DNA of 64,000 nt from a bacterium 1XD42-76 (GTDB lineage: Bacteria; Bacillota; Clostridia; Lachnospirales; Lachnospiraceae): contig QZDW01000009.1 in the NCBI GenBank assembly GCA_009917545.1, positions 62,001 to 126,000 on the forward strand, read 5' to 3'. The notes below the pieces were generated by a model, which made no database searches, had not been told where the DNA came from, and saw only the letters and a list, made by a program, of their open reading frames with translations. Each line of letters opens with the position of its first letter. The stretch's first letter is position 1. Both the position numbers and the translations under genes were made by a program. Below, piece by piece: positions 54,959 through 64,000 of this stretch.

Positions 54959-55060
54959 ACGGGGCTGCCGCACCAGGAAATTTTTATACAGGATATTGCT
55001 TTTCGCGGAGAATGAAAACGCTATATCTTATATGTCTTTTTCTTGTTGCGGCAGCCCCGT
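54959..55060 (+). terminator. 14-bp perfect inverted repeat with 74-nt loop and T-run
   Basis: ACGGGGCTGCCGCA (54959-54972) and TGCGGCAGCCCCGT (55047-55060) are exact complements and are followed by TTTTCC. It starts 6 bp after the nitroreductase stop and probably terminates it, but the 74-nt loop is far larger than normal. A hydrophobic 38-codon frame (55012-55128) overlaps the right arm. Confidence 0.5.
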
Positions 55061-55157
55061 TTTTCCTGTTCATGCCATCCCTGACGCCGTTCCTTTCCAT
55101 TATCCCTGTCACAGCGTCCCATCTATAAAGTCCGGCCCCGCGGGCCTCTGTAAAGAA

Positions 55158-56552
55158 TTACATCCCCGGGCCGTCCCCGCGGAATGCCGGCATAACATCT
55201 GTAATAATTTCGCTTTCCGGCTCCGGCTCATACCCGGGACCCACCTGCCAGGGTGCTCTCGTTTCAGGAGCCGGGGTCTCAGACGGGGATGGCTCTGCTG
55301 CCGGTGTCTCCGGGGGCGCGGGCTCTGTCACAGGCGTCTCCGGCAAAGCCGGTTCTGTAGCCGGGGGGTCTGATGGCGCAGTTTCCCGGGCCGGGGTTTC
55401 CGGCGGTGCAGGCTCTGTCACCGGGGTTTCCGGCGGCGCAGTTTCCCGGGCCGGTTCCGCAGCCCGGGTCTCTGGCTGCGCAGGCTCTGAGGCTGGTGCC
55501 TCCGACGGCTCTTCTTCCGTGGCCGGTATCTCCCCGGACTCCCCGGTTCCTGCCGGCGGCGCGGGCTCTGATCCGGCCGAATCCGGTTCTGGCTGTTCCA
55601 TCAGGACGTTTTCAGCATCTGGTGTCTGCTGTCTGGTTTCCCCGGCCGGTGTGCGCCTCTCTCCCTGCACGCCCTCTCCGCCGGATGCTGTCTCTGCGTC
55701 TTCGGGCACAGACCCATCCTCATGGGAACCGCCCTCTTCTCCGGTTTCCCCGGCTTCGGGCCCCGGCTGTATTCTGCCTGCCACAGTCTCTTCCTCTGTC
55801 GAAAACGCTTCCGGTTTTCTCTCATACACAGCCTTGGCAGTCACAATCACGAATGAGGTCTGGTATGACTGTTCTGTAATCTCTGCGGAAAGCTCGCTTA
55901 CAGAAAGGTGTATGAGCCGCTCTCTGTCCTGGCTTTTCAGCGCTGCATTCCTGTTAATCAGATTTTCCACAAAACGGGCACGACTCACAGAAATCCCCGG
56001 CTCTCCGGATGTTTCGTCCGTCTCGAACAGCTGGCCTGCATATACCACGGCACGGGACTGCCTGCGCCGGAGCGCATCCCCGGCAAGTGTCTCAACGCGT
56101 TCCATCAACTTGTCCAGATCAATCCGGCTCCCTCTGGCAGGCCTTATTGTAATCAGTACGGCCCCGTTTTCCTCCAGATGCCCCTCGGCTGCCAGCATAT
56201 CGAACAGCAGGATCATCCCTTCCTCCAGGGATTCGTTTTCAAACTGATCAAAACGGCTCCTTCCGTTTCTGACTGAGAGGATAGTACCTTTGCGGTTGAG
56301 CATAAACTCCATACAAGTCCCCGCCTCGATCTCCATGACTGCCGCGTCCCTTTTATTCTGCCCTGATGCCACAAATCCCAGGATACAGACTGCCGCCAGA
56401 CAGACGCCAAGGGCAATCCCCGCCCATAAAAACCAGTTTTTCAGAGCTTCCATTGAAGGCTCTCCGTTTTTTCCCATACCGGCTTCCCGGTGTCTCTGCG
56501 TTTTCTTTTCCTCTTCCATCTCAAGCTCCGGTAAATGTTCCAGATTCTTCAT
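55158..56552 (-). CDS. RsgI-like membrane protein with proline-rich repeat tail
   Basis: A 464-residue protein. An acidic/basic cytoplasmic segment of about 38 residues precedes one transmembrane helix (residues 40-62). An extracytoplasmic domain of about 170 residues (EAGTCMEFMLNRKGTILSVR; LEENGAVLITIRPARG; FVENLINRNAAL) resembles the middle domain of anti-sigma-I factors RsgI. The last 220 residues are low-complexity Pro/Glu/Thr/Ala with repeats of the PETPVTEPAP type. The N-terminal RsgI anti-sigma domain is missing, and no sigI is nearby. Its ATG overlaps the truA stop by 4 bp, so it is translationally coupled. Probably a surface sensor or wall-spanning structural protein. Confidence 0.75.
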   Translation of the reverse strand: MKNLEHLPELEMEEEKKTQRHREAGMGKNGEPSMEALKNWFLWAGIALGVCLAAVCILGFVASGQNKRDAAVMEIEAGTCMEFMLNRKGTILSVRNGRSRFDQFENESLEEGMILLFDMLAAEGHLEENGAVLITIRPARGSRIDLDKLMERVETLAGDALRRRQSRAVVYAGQLFETDETSGEPGISVSRARFVENLINRNAALKSQDRERLIHLSVSELSAEITEQSYQTSFVIVTAKAVYERKPEAFSTEEETVAGRIQPGPEAGETGEEGGSHEDGSVPEDAETASGGEGVQGERRTPAGETRQQTPDAENVLMEQPEPDSAGSEPAPPAGTGESGEIPATEEEPSEAPASEPAQPETRAAEPARETAPPETPVTEPAPPETPARETAPSDPPATEPALPETPVTEPAPPETPAAEPSPSETPAPETRAPWQVGPGYEPEPESEIITDVMPAFRGDGPGM

Positions 56553-57310
56553 ATATACTGCCTTTCATAGTAAACCTTCATAAGAAACAGTCCCTCCGGC
56601 GGAACCATGCCCCCGGCTGCAGTCCGGTCGCGTGCCGCGAGGATTTCTGCCATCTCCTCCGGCCGGCGTTTTCCCTGCCCGATCTCCAACAGCGTCCCTG
56701 TCATGATTCTCACCATATGATACAAGAAACCGTTTCCCGTATAAATGAATATGAGCTTCGAGCCATCCTCCTGGATCTCAACCGGTTCCAGGCAGCGGAC
56801 TGTGCTTTTCTTCATCCTTTTATTCGCACAGAAGCTTTTAAAATCATGCTCTCCCTCCAGGAAACGGGCGGCCTCCCTCATCTTTGCAAGATTCGGCTTC
56901 TGTCCGAGGCCATAGAGATACTTTCTCTCAAATACATCCTTTTTATCCGACGTCTCCACATAATACGCATACGTCTTTCGCACTGCTGAGAGTCTGCTGT
57001 GAAAGCGTTCCGGCACCTCCCTGGCGCAGCGCACACGGATATCCTCCGGCAGGTATGCATTCAGATAATGCACGGCTTCCTCTGCATGCGGACACAGTTC
57101 TGCATCCAGGTGGAAATTCGCGCTCTGCCCTCTGGCGTGAACTCCGGCATCCGTTCTCCCGGATCCGTGTACCTCCACTGGCTCCCCGGCCCATCGGCCA
57201 AGGACGGTCTCCAGTTTTCCCTGTATGGTATTTTCCGTATTCCCCTGCTTCTGCCAGCCGTCATACCTTGTCCCATCGTATTCCAGGATTACCTGTATGT
57301 TTTTCTTCAT
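56549..57310 (-). CDS. truA: tRNA pseudouridine synthase A
   Basis: A 253-residue enzyme that makes pseudouridine at positions 38-40 of tRNA anticodon stems. The catalytic Asp is in GSGRTDAGVHARGQ and KTYAYYVET is typical. The ATG at 57310 follows GAGGAG and matches the family N-terminus; the extension to 57397 is rejected. The last codons contain a 20-base stretch identical to the boundary sequence of the interspersed repeats. Confidence 0.96.
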   Translation of the reverse strand: MKKNIQVILEYDGTRYDGWQKQGNTENTIQGKLETVLGRWAGEPVEVHGSGRTDAGVHARGQSANFHLDAELCPHAEEAVHYLNAYLPEDIRVRCAREVPERFHSRLSAVRKTYAYYVETSDKKDVFERKYLYGLGQKPNLAKMREAARFLEGEHDFKSFCANKRMKKSTVRCLEPVEIQEDGSKLIFIYTGNGFLYHMVRIMTGTLLEIGQGKRRPEEMAEILAARDRTAAGGMVPPEGLFLMKVYYERQYI

Positions 57311-57527
57311 CGCTTCCGCACTCCTCGTCTGCCGGTTTCCCCATACGAAACCGGCTCCCGTCATACTGCCTTTCCATTCTATCAATTTTTCTTCCACATG
57401 GGAATACCTGTCACGGAATATTTTTCTGAAAATATGATACCGTCGGGATAAAAAGGTATTTTGGTCCCTGTGATACCACGGATCCCAGGTTCAAAATCCT
57501 CCTGCGGGGTGGCCTGCATCGGATTTT

Positions 57528-57556
57528 TTGACCTTTTGCCTCTGGTATCATATTAT
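57528..57556 (+). promoter_or_regulatory. Promoter of ytaF-like gene (TTGACC-17-TATTAT)
   Basis: TTGACC (57528-57533) and TATTAT (57551-57556) are 17 bp apart, 35 bp before the start codon. The -10 region is embedded in GGTATCATATT, a motif shared with the upstream regions of truA and the P-type ATPase gene. Confidence 0.65.
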
Positions 57557-57590
57557 AAAATTAAGACATTTTCTTTCAAGTGGTATTAAC

Positions 57591-58169
57591 ATGAAACAGT
57601 TTAGCCTGCGAAAACTGCCTGCCGCATGGCTCTCTCCTTTTTTGCTCGTACTGGCTCTCTGCGCGGATACATTTACTGCCTGCTTTGTATACGGAGCCGA
57701 CCGCGTGAAGATTCCGTTCGTCTCTGCCGCCATCATTACACTGTTATCCACCGGCTTCCTGGCCGTTTCCCTGCTTGCCGGCCGGCTTCTCATTCCCGTC
57801 CTTCCCGGGAGGCTCCCCGCTTACCTCTGTGCCGGGATCCTTTTCTTCCTCGGGCTATGCAAGCTGACTGCTCACCCGACAAAGGATATGGCAAGGAAGG
57901 CCAATCAGGAGGAACCGGAACGCCTGTCGCCCCGGGAAGCCTTTTTCCTCGGCATCTCCCTCTCCTTAGACAGTGTTGCAGCAGGGCTGGGAACAGGCCT
58001 TGCCCAGGGCCCGGTCCCGTTTCTGCTTCTTCTGTCCCTCGGACTCGGATTTTTTTCCGTCATGGCCGGAAGCTTTCTGGGAAAGCTGGCTTCCTCCCTG
58101 ATACGCGTTGATTTTTCAAGGATTGGCGGCATTTTGCTGATTCTCCTTGCCCTTACAAAGCTTGCCTAA
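57591..58169 (+). CDS. MntP/YtaF-like membrane protein
   Basis: A 192-residue membrane protein with five to six helices. Paired motifs LVLALCADTFTACFVYGADR near the N-terminus and GISLSLDSVAAGLGTGLAQG in the second half match the MntP/YtaF superfamily, where the Asp residues in membrane helices may bind cation. YtaF is annotated as a sporulation membrane protein; MntP exports Mn2+. I cannot decide between them. The ribosome binding site is weak (AAGTGG). The 3' end overlaps the convergent ATPase gene by 54 bp. Confidence 0.82.
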   Translation: MKQFSLRKLPAAWLSPFLLVLALCADTFTACFVYGADRVKIPFVSAAIITLLSTGFLAVSLLAGRLLIPVLPGRLPAYLCAGILFFLGLCKLTAHPTKDMARKANQEEPERLSPREAFFLGISLSLDSVAAGLGTGLAQGPVPFLLLLSLGLGFFSVMAGSFLGKLASSLIRVDFSRIGGILLILLALTKLA

Positions 58170-60842
58170 AAAGAGCAGGAGTTCATGGGCAGCCATTGGG
58201 GCAGCTGCCACGCAGATAAGCTCTGCCCATTCGACGGGCGTCAGCCGGACTGTCTGGAACATGGTGATAAGGCCCGGAATCTCTGTTACGGCAAACTGAA
58301 GAAAGAATCCGGAAATAACAGCAAACAGCATCAGCTTGTTTTCCATGTGGTTCATCCGGAATACCGACCGGCCCACATCCCGCATCCCGACCGCATGGAA
58401 CAGCTGTGAGAGCCCGAGTACCGTGAAGGCATATGTCTGAGAGCGCGCCAGCATATCGGCCTCCCGCAAAGCGGCTCCCAGCGCCTGCATGGTAATCTGC
58501 TTCCCTGTTGCTGCCAAGCTGATGACCGGCAGTTTTAAAAAGGCAGCCAGGCTGATGACTGCAATCAAAACTCCGTAGAAAACCGTACAGGTAAGTCCTC
58601 CACGTGAAAACAGACTTTCCGAGGGCCGTCTCGGTTCCTCCTCCATTAGCCGCTCCCCGTCATTTACATCCGTGCCCAGAGCCAGCGCCGGCAGCGAATC
58701 TGTAATCAGGTTAATCCACAAAATATGGCTGGCCTTGAGCGGCGAGGGGAACATGCACAGAATCGCCGTAAACATAGTCATAATCTCCCCAAAGTTGGAA
58801 GAAAGGAGGAAAATGACGGACTTCTTGATATTTTCGTAGACTCCGCGCCCTTCCTCGATGGCTTTTTCTATGGTGGCAAAATTATCGTCTGTGAGAACGA
58901 TGTCTGCTGCCTGCTTTGCCACGTCCGTACCGCTTTTTCCCATTGCAATCCCCACATCGGCCGCTTTTAATGACGGCGCATCATTGACGCCGTCTCCCGT
59001 CATGGCTACGATGTTTCCGGCTGCCTTAAAGGCACGGACAATCCGCACCTTATGATCGGACGACACGCGGGCGAACACGCGGACTGTGCGGACGCGTTCC
59101 ACAAGCTCTTCCTCACCTGCCCTGTCGATCTCCTCCCCGCTCATGCATTCGGCTTCCCGATCTGCAATCTTAAGCTTTCTGGCAATGGCAATCGCCGTTT
59201 CCTTATGATCGCCCGTTATCATTACTGTGCGGACATGGGCTTTTTTAAACAGCTCCACTGCATGCGGAACCTCCGGACGCGGCGGATCTGCCATCGCGGC
59301 AAGCCCCAGAAATGTCATATTTTTTTCTTCCCGCCCGTCGCCGCGTGTCATGGCTGCTCCCAGAACCCTGAGAGACATGGAGGACAGGCCTGCAATGCGG
59401 CGCAGAATCCGTTTCTTTTCCAGATCAGTCAGAGGCTTTGGCTCATTTCCTGAAAGATAATAGCTGCACCGGCTCAAAATGACATCCGGAGCGCCCTTGG
59501 TATAACTGACAGTTCCTGCTCCGTGTTTATGTACGGTCGTCATCATTTTCCGCTCTGAGTCAAACGGCCGCTCTGCGATACGCGGGAATTCCCGCTCCAG
59601 GACGCCCTTTTCCAGCCTCTGGGCTTTTGACGTGCGTCCAATATGTAACAGTCCGCCGGGGCTTACGGTTTCCTGCAGGCGCATTGGATATTCTAAAAGT
59701 GCAAGCTCCGTGGGATCCCCAAGCCTGCCCTGCCTGGTAAGCTCTGCATCATTACATAGAAGGAACGCCCAGAAGAGCTCCTTCGTCCCGCTCTCTGCAC
59801 CCAGTATCTCCCCGGCGCTCTCGAATACCTCCACGGTCATCTTATTTCTTGTCAAAGTACCCGTTTTATCGGAGCAGACCACACTGACGGCTCCTAATGT
59901 CTCCACTGACGGCAGGCGGCGGATGATGGTATTTACTCTCGCCATCCGGGAAACAGAAAGCGCCAGAACGATCGTTACCACCGCAGGCAGTCCCTCGGGA
60001 ACCGCCGCCACGGCCAGGGAAATAACGGTAATCAACATTTCTCCGATATCTCTTTCCTGACAGACAGCCGCCCCGAATAAAACAGCGCACAGTGCTACTG
60101 CCAGGAGGCTTAAGACACCTCCCAGATCACCCAGACGCTTCTGCAGGGGCGTTGCTTCCTCCGGAGCCTCGTGGATGAGTGTGGCGATTCTGCCAATCTC
60201 TGTGTCCATGCCCGTAGCTGTCACCAGGCCCGCCCCGCGCCCGGCCGTCACATTTGTTGACATATAGGCAAGATTTTTACAGTCACCGGCAGCAAGCGGC
60301 CTGTCTGCGATAAACGAGGCGTCTTTTTCCACCGATACGGATTCTCCTGTCAGTGCCGATTCCTCGATTTTCAGATTTTCTGAGAAAATGAGGCGCAAAT
60401 CTGCCGGAACCTGTCTCCCTGCATCCAAAAGCACCAGATCCCCTGTCACCAGGCCTGCAGCGTCGATCTCCATATCTGTGCCGTCCCGCCGTACCATTGC
60501 CTTGAGCCTCGTCATTTTCTTTAAGGCGTCCAGTGCCTTTCTCGCCCTGCCCTCCTGTATCATACCGACTGCTGCGTTTAAAAGCACCACTGCCGCGATA
60601 ATAAGGGCGTCTCCATATTCTCCCAGAATCACGGAAACAGCTCCCGCAAAGAACAGCACATAGATCAGCGGATCCATAAATTGAGACAAAAGCCGTCGGA
60701 AAAAGGAGGCCGTTTCCTGCTCCTTTAACTCATTGGGCCCGTTAAGCTCAAGGCGCCGCTTGGCTTCCCGGCCCGTAAGCCCGTCATTTCCTGTCACGGA
60801 AAGAAGCCGCTTTGTCTCTGTAATACTTCTCTGTCCAAACAA
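58116..60842 (-). CDS. P-type cation-transporting ATPase (P2, calcium-type)
   Basis: A 908-residue P2-type ATPase. An N-terminal cation-ATPase domain is followed by the actuator ALTGESVSVEK (TGES), the membrane ion-site helix VPEGLPAVV, the phosphorylation loop CSDKTGTLTRNKMT, the nucleotide domain YTKGAPD, and the hinge MTGDGVNDAPSLKAADVGIA. The C-terminal six helices include WINLITDSLPALALG. It most likely pumps Ca2+ out of the cell; Na+/K+ and Mn2+ pumps are close relatives. The start is a TTG at 60842 just after GGGAGGGG, with short spacing, so it is tentative. Converges with the ytaF-like gene. Confidence 0.93.
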   Translation of the reverse strand: MFGQRSITETKRLLSVTGNDGLTGREAKRRLELNGPNELKEQETASFFRRLLSQFMDPLIYVLFFAGAVSVILGEYGDALIIAAVVLLNAAVGMIQEGRARKALDALKKMTRLKAMVRRDGTDMEIDAAGLVTGDLVLLDAGRQVPADLRLIFSENLKIEESALTGESVSVEKDASFIADRPLAAGDCKNLAYMSTNVTAGRGAGLVTATGMDTEIGRIATLIHEAPEEATPLQKRLGDLGGVLSLLAVALCAVLFGAAVCQERDIGEMLITVISLAVAAVPEGLPAVVTIVLALSVSRMARVNTIIRRLPSVETLGAVSVVCSDKTGTLTRNKMTVEVFESAGEILGAESGTKELFWAFLLCNDAELTRQGRLGDPTELALLEYPMRLQETVSPGGLLHIGRTSKAQRLEKGVLEREFPRIAERPFDSERKMMTTVHKHGAGTVSYTKGAPDVILSRCSYYLSGNEPKPLTDLEKKRILRRIAGLSSMSLRVLGAAMTRGDGREEKNMTFLGLAAMADPPRPEVPHAVELFKKAHVRTVMITGDHKETAIAIARKLKIADREAECMSGEEIDRAGEEELVERVRTVRVFARVSSDHKVRIVRAFKAAGNIVAMTGDGVNDAPSLKAADVGIAMGKSGTDVAKQAADIVLTDDNFATIEKAIEEGRGVYENIKKSVIFLLSSNFGEIMTMFTAILCMFPSPLKASHILWINLITDSLPALALGTDVNDGERLMEEEPRRPSESLFSRGGLTCTVFYGVLIAVISLAAFLKLPVISLAATGKQITMQALGAALREADMLARSQTYAFTVLGLSQLFHAVGMRDVGRSVFRMNHMENKLMLFAVISGFFLQFAVTEIPGLITMFQTVRLTPVEWAELICVAAAPMAAHELLLFLGKLCKGKENQQNAANP

Positions 60843-60913
60843 ACAATTCCCCTCCCATCCTCTTTCGCCTGTTTTCAGCTTATGAGGAGGGGAGGGGGAA
60901 TATGATACCTCTC

Positions 60914-62161
60914 TTATGCGTAAATCGGGTATCTGTTACAAATTTCTGTCACAGCCGCACGGATCTCATCCGCCTTGTTCTCAAAGTCCGTAGCTGCCAT
61001 CCAGACGCACTCCGCCACCTTGGGCATATCGCTCTCCACAAGGCCGCGTGAAGTAACAGCCGGCGTTCCGATGCGGACTCCGGAAGTGACAAACGGGCTT
61101 CTGGGATCATTGGGAACCGTGTTCTTGTTGAGGGTAATGTATACCTCGTCACAACGGTTCTGAAGCTCCTTGCCGGAAATCTCCATCCCGCGCAGGTCAA
61201 GTAACATCAGATGATTGTCCGTACCGCCTGTCAGCACCTTAAAGCCCTGCTTCTGCAAAGCCTCTGCCAGTGCCTTTGCGTTCTTTATCACCTGCTCCTG
61301 ATACGTCTTGAATTCCGGTCTCAGCGCTTCGCCGAAGCAGATCGCCTTGGCTGCGATCACATGCTCAAGCGGCCCGCCCTGAGTGCCCGGGAAAATAGCC
61401 TTGTTGAAATTGAATTTTTTCGCTGCCTCTTCATTTGCAAGGATCAGTCCGCCTCTCGGCCCTCTTAAGGTCTTGTGCGTCGTCGTCGTCACCACGTCAG
61501 CATAAGGAATCGGGCTTGGATGAAGGCCTGCTGCCACGAGTCCCGCAATATGGGCCATATCCACCATCAGATACGCTCCGCATTTGTCCGCGATCTCACG
61601 GAAACGCTTGAAATCAATCGTCCGGCCGTAGGCGCTGGCCCCGGCAACGATTAACTTCGGCTTTGCCTCCATTGCCTTCTTCTCCAGCTCATCGTAGTCA
61701 ATGAATCCCTCGTCGTTCACGCCATAAGGCACGATATTAAAATACAGGCCCGAGAAATTTACAGGGCTTCCGTGTGTCAGGTGTCCGCCGTGATCCAGAT
61801 TCATTCCCATCACGGTATCGCCAGCCTTCAGCATTGCCACAAAGGCCGCCATGTTGGCCTGTGCGCCGGAATGCGGCTGTACGTTCGCATAATCACAGCC
61901 AAACACCTTTTTCGCACGCTCAATCGCCAGATTTTCCACCACATCCACACACTCGCATCCGCCGTAATAACGCTTTGCCGGATACCCTTCTGCATACTTG
62001 TTGGTGAGCACGGTTCCCATTGCCATCATCACAGCCTCGGAAACGATGTTCTCGGAGGCGATCAGTTCCAGATTGCGTCTCTGTCTCGCGCATTCGGATT
62101 CGATCGCCGCTCCAACCTCTTTGTCGTACTCTGTGATAAATTTCATGATCTCGTTTACCAT
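60914..62161 (-). CDS. glyA: Serine hydroxymethyltransferase
   Basis: A 415-residue PLP enzyme that converts serine plus tetrahydrofolate to glycine and methylene-tetrahydrofolate. The PLP-binding Lys is in [17 protein letters not shown], with the N-terminal [10 protein letters not shown] and the [13 protein letters not shown] substrate segment. The start at 62161 has GAGGAGG. It is 11 bp after recJ, in one operon. Confidence 0.97.
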   Translation of the reverse strand: MVNEIMKFITEYDKEVGAAIESECARQRRNLELIASENIVSEAVMMAMGTVLTNKYAEGYPAKRYYGGCECVDVVENLAIERAKKVFGCDYANVQPHSGAQANMAAFVAMLKAGDTVMGMNLDHGGHLTHGSPVNFSGLYFNIVPYGVNDEGFIDYDELEKKAMEAKPKLIVAGASAYGRTIDFKRFREIADKCGAYLMVDMAHIAGLVAAGLHPSPIPYADVVTTTTHKTLRGPRGGLILANEEAAKKFNFNKAIFPGTQGGPLEHVIAAKAICFGEALRPEFKTYQEQVIKNAKALAEALQKQGFKVLTGGTDNHLMLLDLRGMEISGKELQNRCDEVYITLNKNTVPNDPRSPFVTSGVRIGTPAVTSRGLVESDMPKVAECVWMAATDFENKADEIRAAVTEICNRYPIYA

Positions 62162-62172
62162 GTGTAGCCTCC

Positions 62173-63915
62173 TCAATGTAATTTATAGTTTTTTATGACA
62201 GCCTGCAGAGTCCGTTTTCCGTTATATTCATTGATATTCGGATAATATACAATATCAATCCGTTCCCTGCCTGCCTGTTCTCTTAAAAATGTATCTCCGT
62301 CTGAAAAAATCAGCCCGTCCATCAGGCTACCGCTTTCTGTCAGAAGGCTGAGCTTAACTACATTTCGGTTCTTTCCCAGAACGCGCGCGCTGCGGATTAT
62401 TAAATCTTTTTGTGCAAACTGAGGCTTTTCATTCCCCTGTCCGAAGGGCTCTAACGCTCCCAGTTCTCCGACCAGACTTTCCGTCACATAGTCCAGAGGC
62501 ATGGGCACGTCTATCCAGATCCGCGGAACCAAATCCTCCGGCTCAAGACCGCAGTCCTCATTCAGCCGCCTTCGGAATTCGCTGATGTCCTCTTCCCGGA
62601 TGGAAAGACCTGCTGCCATCGGATGTCCGCCGAATTTGGGCAGAAGATCTTCTGTCTTACAAAGCGCCTGATACATGTGGTAGCGCTCAATCGAACGGCC
62701 GGAGCCCTTTACAAGCTCCTCCCCCCGCGTCAGCACAAAGACCGGTCTGTGGTAGCGTTCCCGGATCCGCCCGGCAATGATACCGGCCAGAGATTCATGA
62801 CAGTCTGGAAGAAAGAGTACCAGAATCCGGTCCCCGTGGTACTGTTCCTCCACCTGCCTTACAGCCTCCTCTTCTCCCTGCCTCGTCATATCCTTCCGCA
62901 AATCATTTAAACTCTTAAGTTCTTCCGCCAGCGCATCCGCCTCATCTTCACGTTCTGCCAGAAGAAGCTTAAGCGCCAGCTTGGCAGTCTGTAACCGCCC
63001 TCCGGCGTTCAGGCACGGGCCGATCACAAAACCGATATGATATGCGCTTAAGGCCTGCGGATCTAAACCGTTTTTTTCCATCAGCATTCTAAGGCCCAGA
63101 TTTTTCGTGCAGGCCATCTGCCGCAGACCGTATTTGACAATCAGACGGTTCTCATCCTGAAGCCGCATGACATCGCCTACGGTCGCCACGGCAGCAATCT
63201 CCAGGAGTGACTGCCATGCTTCCTTTTCCACTCCTGCATGCTCATACAAAAGCTCTAAAAGCTTGTAAGCAACCACGGCCCCGCAGATCTCCCGAAAGGG
63301 ATACTGTTCTCCCTCCTGCCTGGGATCAACGATTACATCCGCAGGCGGCAGCTCCTGCCTGTCCTCCCTGACAGGAACCTCATGGTGATCTGTGACAATG
63401 ACCGTCATCCCCAGTTCCTTTGCCAGCCTGATCTCAGAGGAAGCCGCGATTCCGTTGTCGCATGTAATCAGCGTATCAATTCCGTCCGCAGCGGCCGCCT
63501 GAATGATGGAAACATTGATCCCGTATCCGTCCTTAATACGGTCCGGAATCTCATAGTCGATCTCTCCTGTATCGCCAAGAAGCACCAGGGAAGCCTGCCG
63601 CAGGCCTGTAAACAGAAGGCAGGTGGAACACACGCCGTCTATATCATAATCCCCGATAATTCTGATTTTTTTCCTCTGGTGAAGTTTTTTTATCAGAAGC
63701 CCGACCGCATCCTCCATACCTTTCATCAGGCGGGGAGAGTACAGCTCCTCTGTGGTCCCGTAGAGATACCTTCGCATCTCCTCCTCGCTCTCCATTCCCC
63801 GGTTGCGCATGATGCGGACAGAAACAGGACTGACTCCAAGCTTCTTGGAAAGCCCGTTAAAATCAGCCCGTTTCGTCTGTACCATCCACACTTCCTTCTT
63901 TTCATCCTGCTGCAT
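62173..63915 (-). CDS. recJ: Single-stranded-DNA-specific exonuclease RecJ
   Basis: A 580-residue DHH-family 5'-3' exonuclease. Metal-binding motifs are [26 protein letters not shown], and [10 protein letters not shown], followed by the DHHA1 domain (GHPMAAGL) and an OB-fold. The ATG at 63915 is used; an in-frame ATG ten codons later with AAGGAAG upstream is an equally possible start. Co-transcribed with glyA. Confidence 0.94.
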   Translation of the reverse strand: MQQDEKKEVWMVQTKRADFNGLSKKLGVSPVSVRIMRNRGMESEEEMRRYLYGTTEELYSPRLMKGMEDAVGLLIKKLHQRKKIRIIGDYDIDGVCSTCLLFTGLRQASLVLLGDTGEIDYEIPDRIKDGYGINVSIIQAAAADGIDTLITCDNGIAASSEIRLAKELGMTVIVTDHHEVPVREDRQELPPADVIVDPRQEGEQYPFREICGAVVAYKLLELLYEHAGVEKEAWQSLLEIAAVATVGDVMRLQDENRLIVKYGLRQMACTKNLGLRMLMEKNGLDPQALSAYHIGFVIGPCLNAGGRLQTAKLALKLLLAEREDEADALAEELKSLNDLRKDMTRQGEEEAVRQVEEQYHGDRILVLFLPDCHESLAGIIAGRIRERYHRPVFVLTRGEELVKGSGRSIERYHMYQALCKTEDLLPKFGGHPMAAGLSIREEDISEFRRRLNEDCGLEPEDLVPRIWIDVPMPLDYVTESLVGELGALEPFGQGNEKPQFAQKDLIIRSARVLGKNRNVVKLSLLTESGSLMDGLIFSDGDTFLREQAGRERIDIVYYPNINEYNGKRTLQAVIKNYKLH

Positions 63916-63963
63916 TTGTCCTGTTCCTTCCCATTTTGCGTATCCGGGCTGATACGATATGTA

Positions 63964-64000
63964 TTAATAAAACGCGCCGTTCTGTTTGAGCCATGCCCTG
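63964..64000 (-). CDS. Possible C-terminal end of an upstream gene
   Basis: The frame reads RAWLKQNGAFY and then stops at 63964-63966, 48 bp before recJ. It would be the tail of a co-directional gene lying beyond the window edge. Twelve codons are too few to identify it. Confidence 0.25.
   Translation of the reverse strand, partial: RAWLKQNGAFY

Overview
This 64 kb window is chromosomal DNA of a Gram-positive, low-to-mid GC Firmicute, most likely family Lachnospiraceae (Clostridium cluster XIVa). The evidence is a GdhA very close to the Clostridium symbiosum NADP-type enzyme, the Firmicutes order of the S10-spc-alpha ribosomal operon with a KOW protein between map and infA, the zinc forms of S14 and adenylate kinase, a long L17, and choline-binding-type cell-wall repeat proteins. 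I do not assign a species. No phage, transposase, integrase or CRISPR was seen.

Layout. 1-3.3 kb: creatininase-family protein (cut by the window edge), an M20 amidohydrolase and a 2-hydroxyacid dehydrogenase, interrupted by structured repeats. 3.4-7.1 kb: repeats, gdhA with a roughly 320-nt structured leader, and a divergent regulator. 7.2-16.9 kb: two MATE exporters, a nitroreductase, a decayed surface-protein gene with a small-RNA-like unit upstream, a DtxR-family regulator, a PPC-domain protein, cardiolipin synthase, DegV and a TetR-type regulator. 17.0-20.2 kb: glycolytic operon gap-pgk-tpiA. 20.4-24.2 kb: CitA/DcuS-type two-component system followed by a GltS glutamate/sodium symporter. 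24.5-28.6 kb: repeats, an orphan and apparently frameshifted TAXI binding lipoprotein, and two cell-wall-binding repeat proteins behind a structured leader. 28.7-45.6 kb: complete ribosomal superoperon from rpsJ to rplQ with secY, adk, map, infA, rpmJ and rpoA, driven from a promoter followed by a three-way-junction leader RNA. 45.6-52.1 kb: S41 peptidase, a PucR/CdaR-type regulator, a degenerate ABC ATPase, and the thioesterase-cvfB-ridA operon. 52.2-54.2 kb: two identical tRNA-Gln(CUG) genes flanking an AbgB-like M20 hydrolase. 54.3-64 kb: nitroreductase, an RsgI-like membrane protein coupled to truA, a YtaF/MntP-like protein, a P-type ATPase, and recJ-glyA.

The core genes form recognisable growth units: glycolysis, translation and secretion, and one-carbon metabolism. 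GdhA, the GltS symporter with its sensor pair, and several amidohydrolases suggest an amino-acid-fermenting gut lifestyle (inference).

The most interesting non-standard signals are: (1) a family of about 105-bp repeats, nine copies, with three hairpins showing pairwise compensatory changes, nearly always antisense to local genes; (2) a promoter-hairpin-terminator unit that looks like a small RNA or attenuated leader at 10.8-10.95 kb; (3) structured leaders before rpsJ, gdhA and a surface protein; (4) an ABC ATPase that keeps Walker A but has lost the Q-loop, signature, Walker B glutamate, D-loop and switch histidine.
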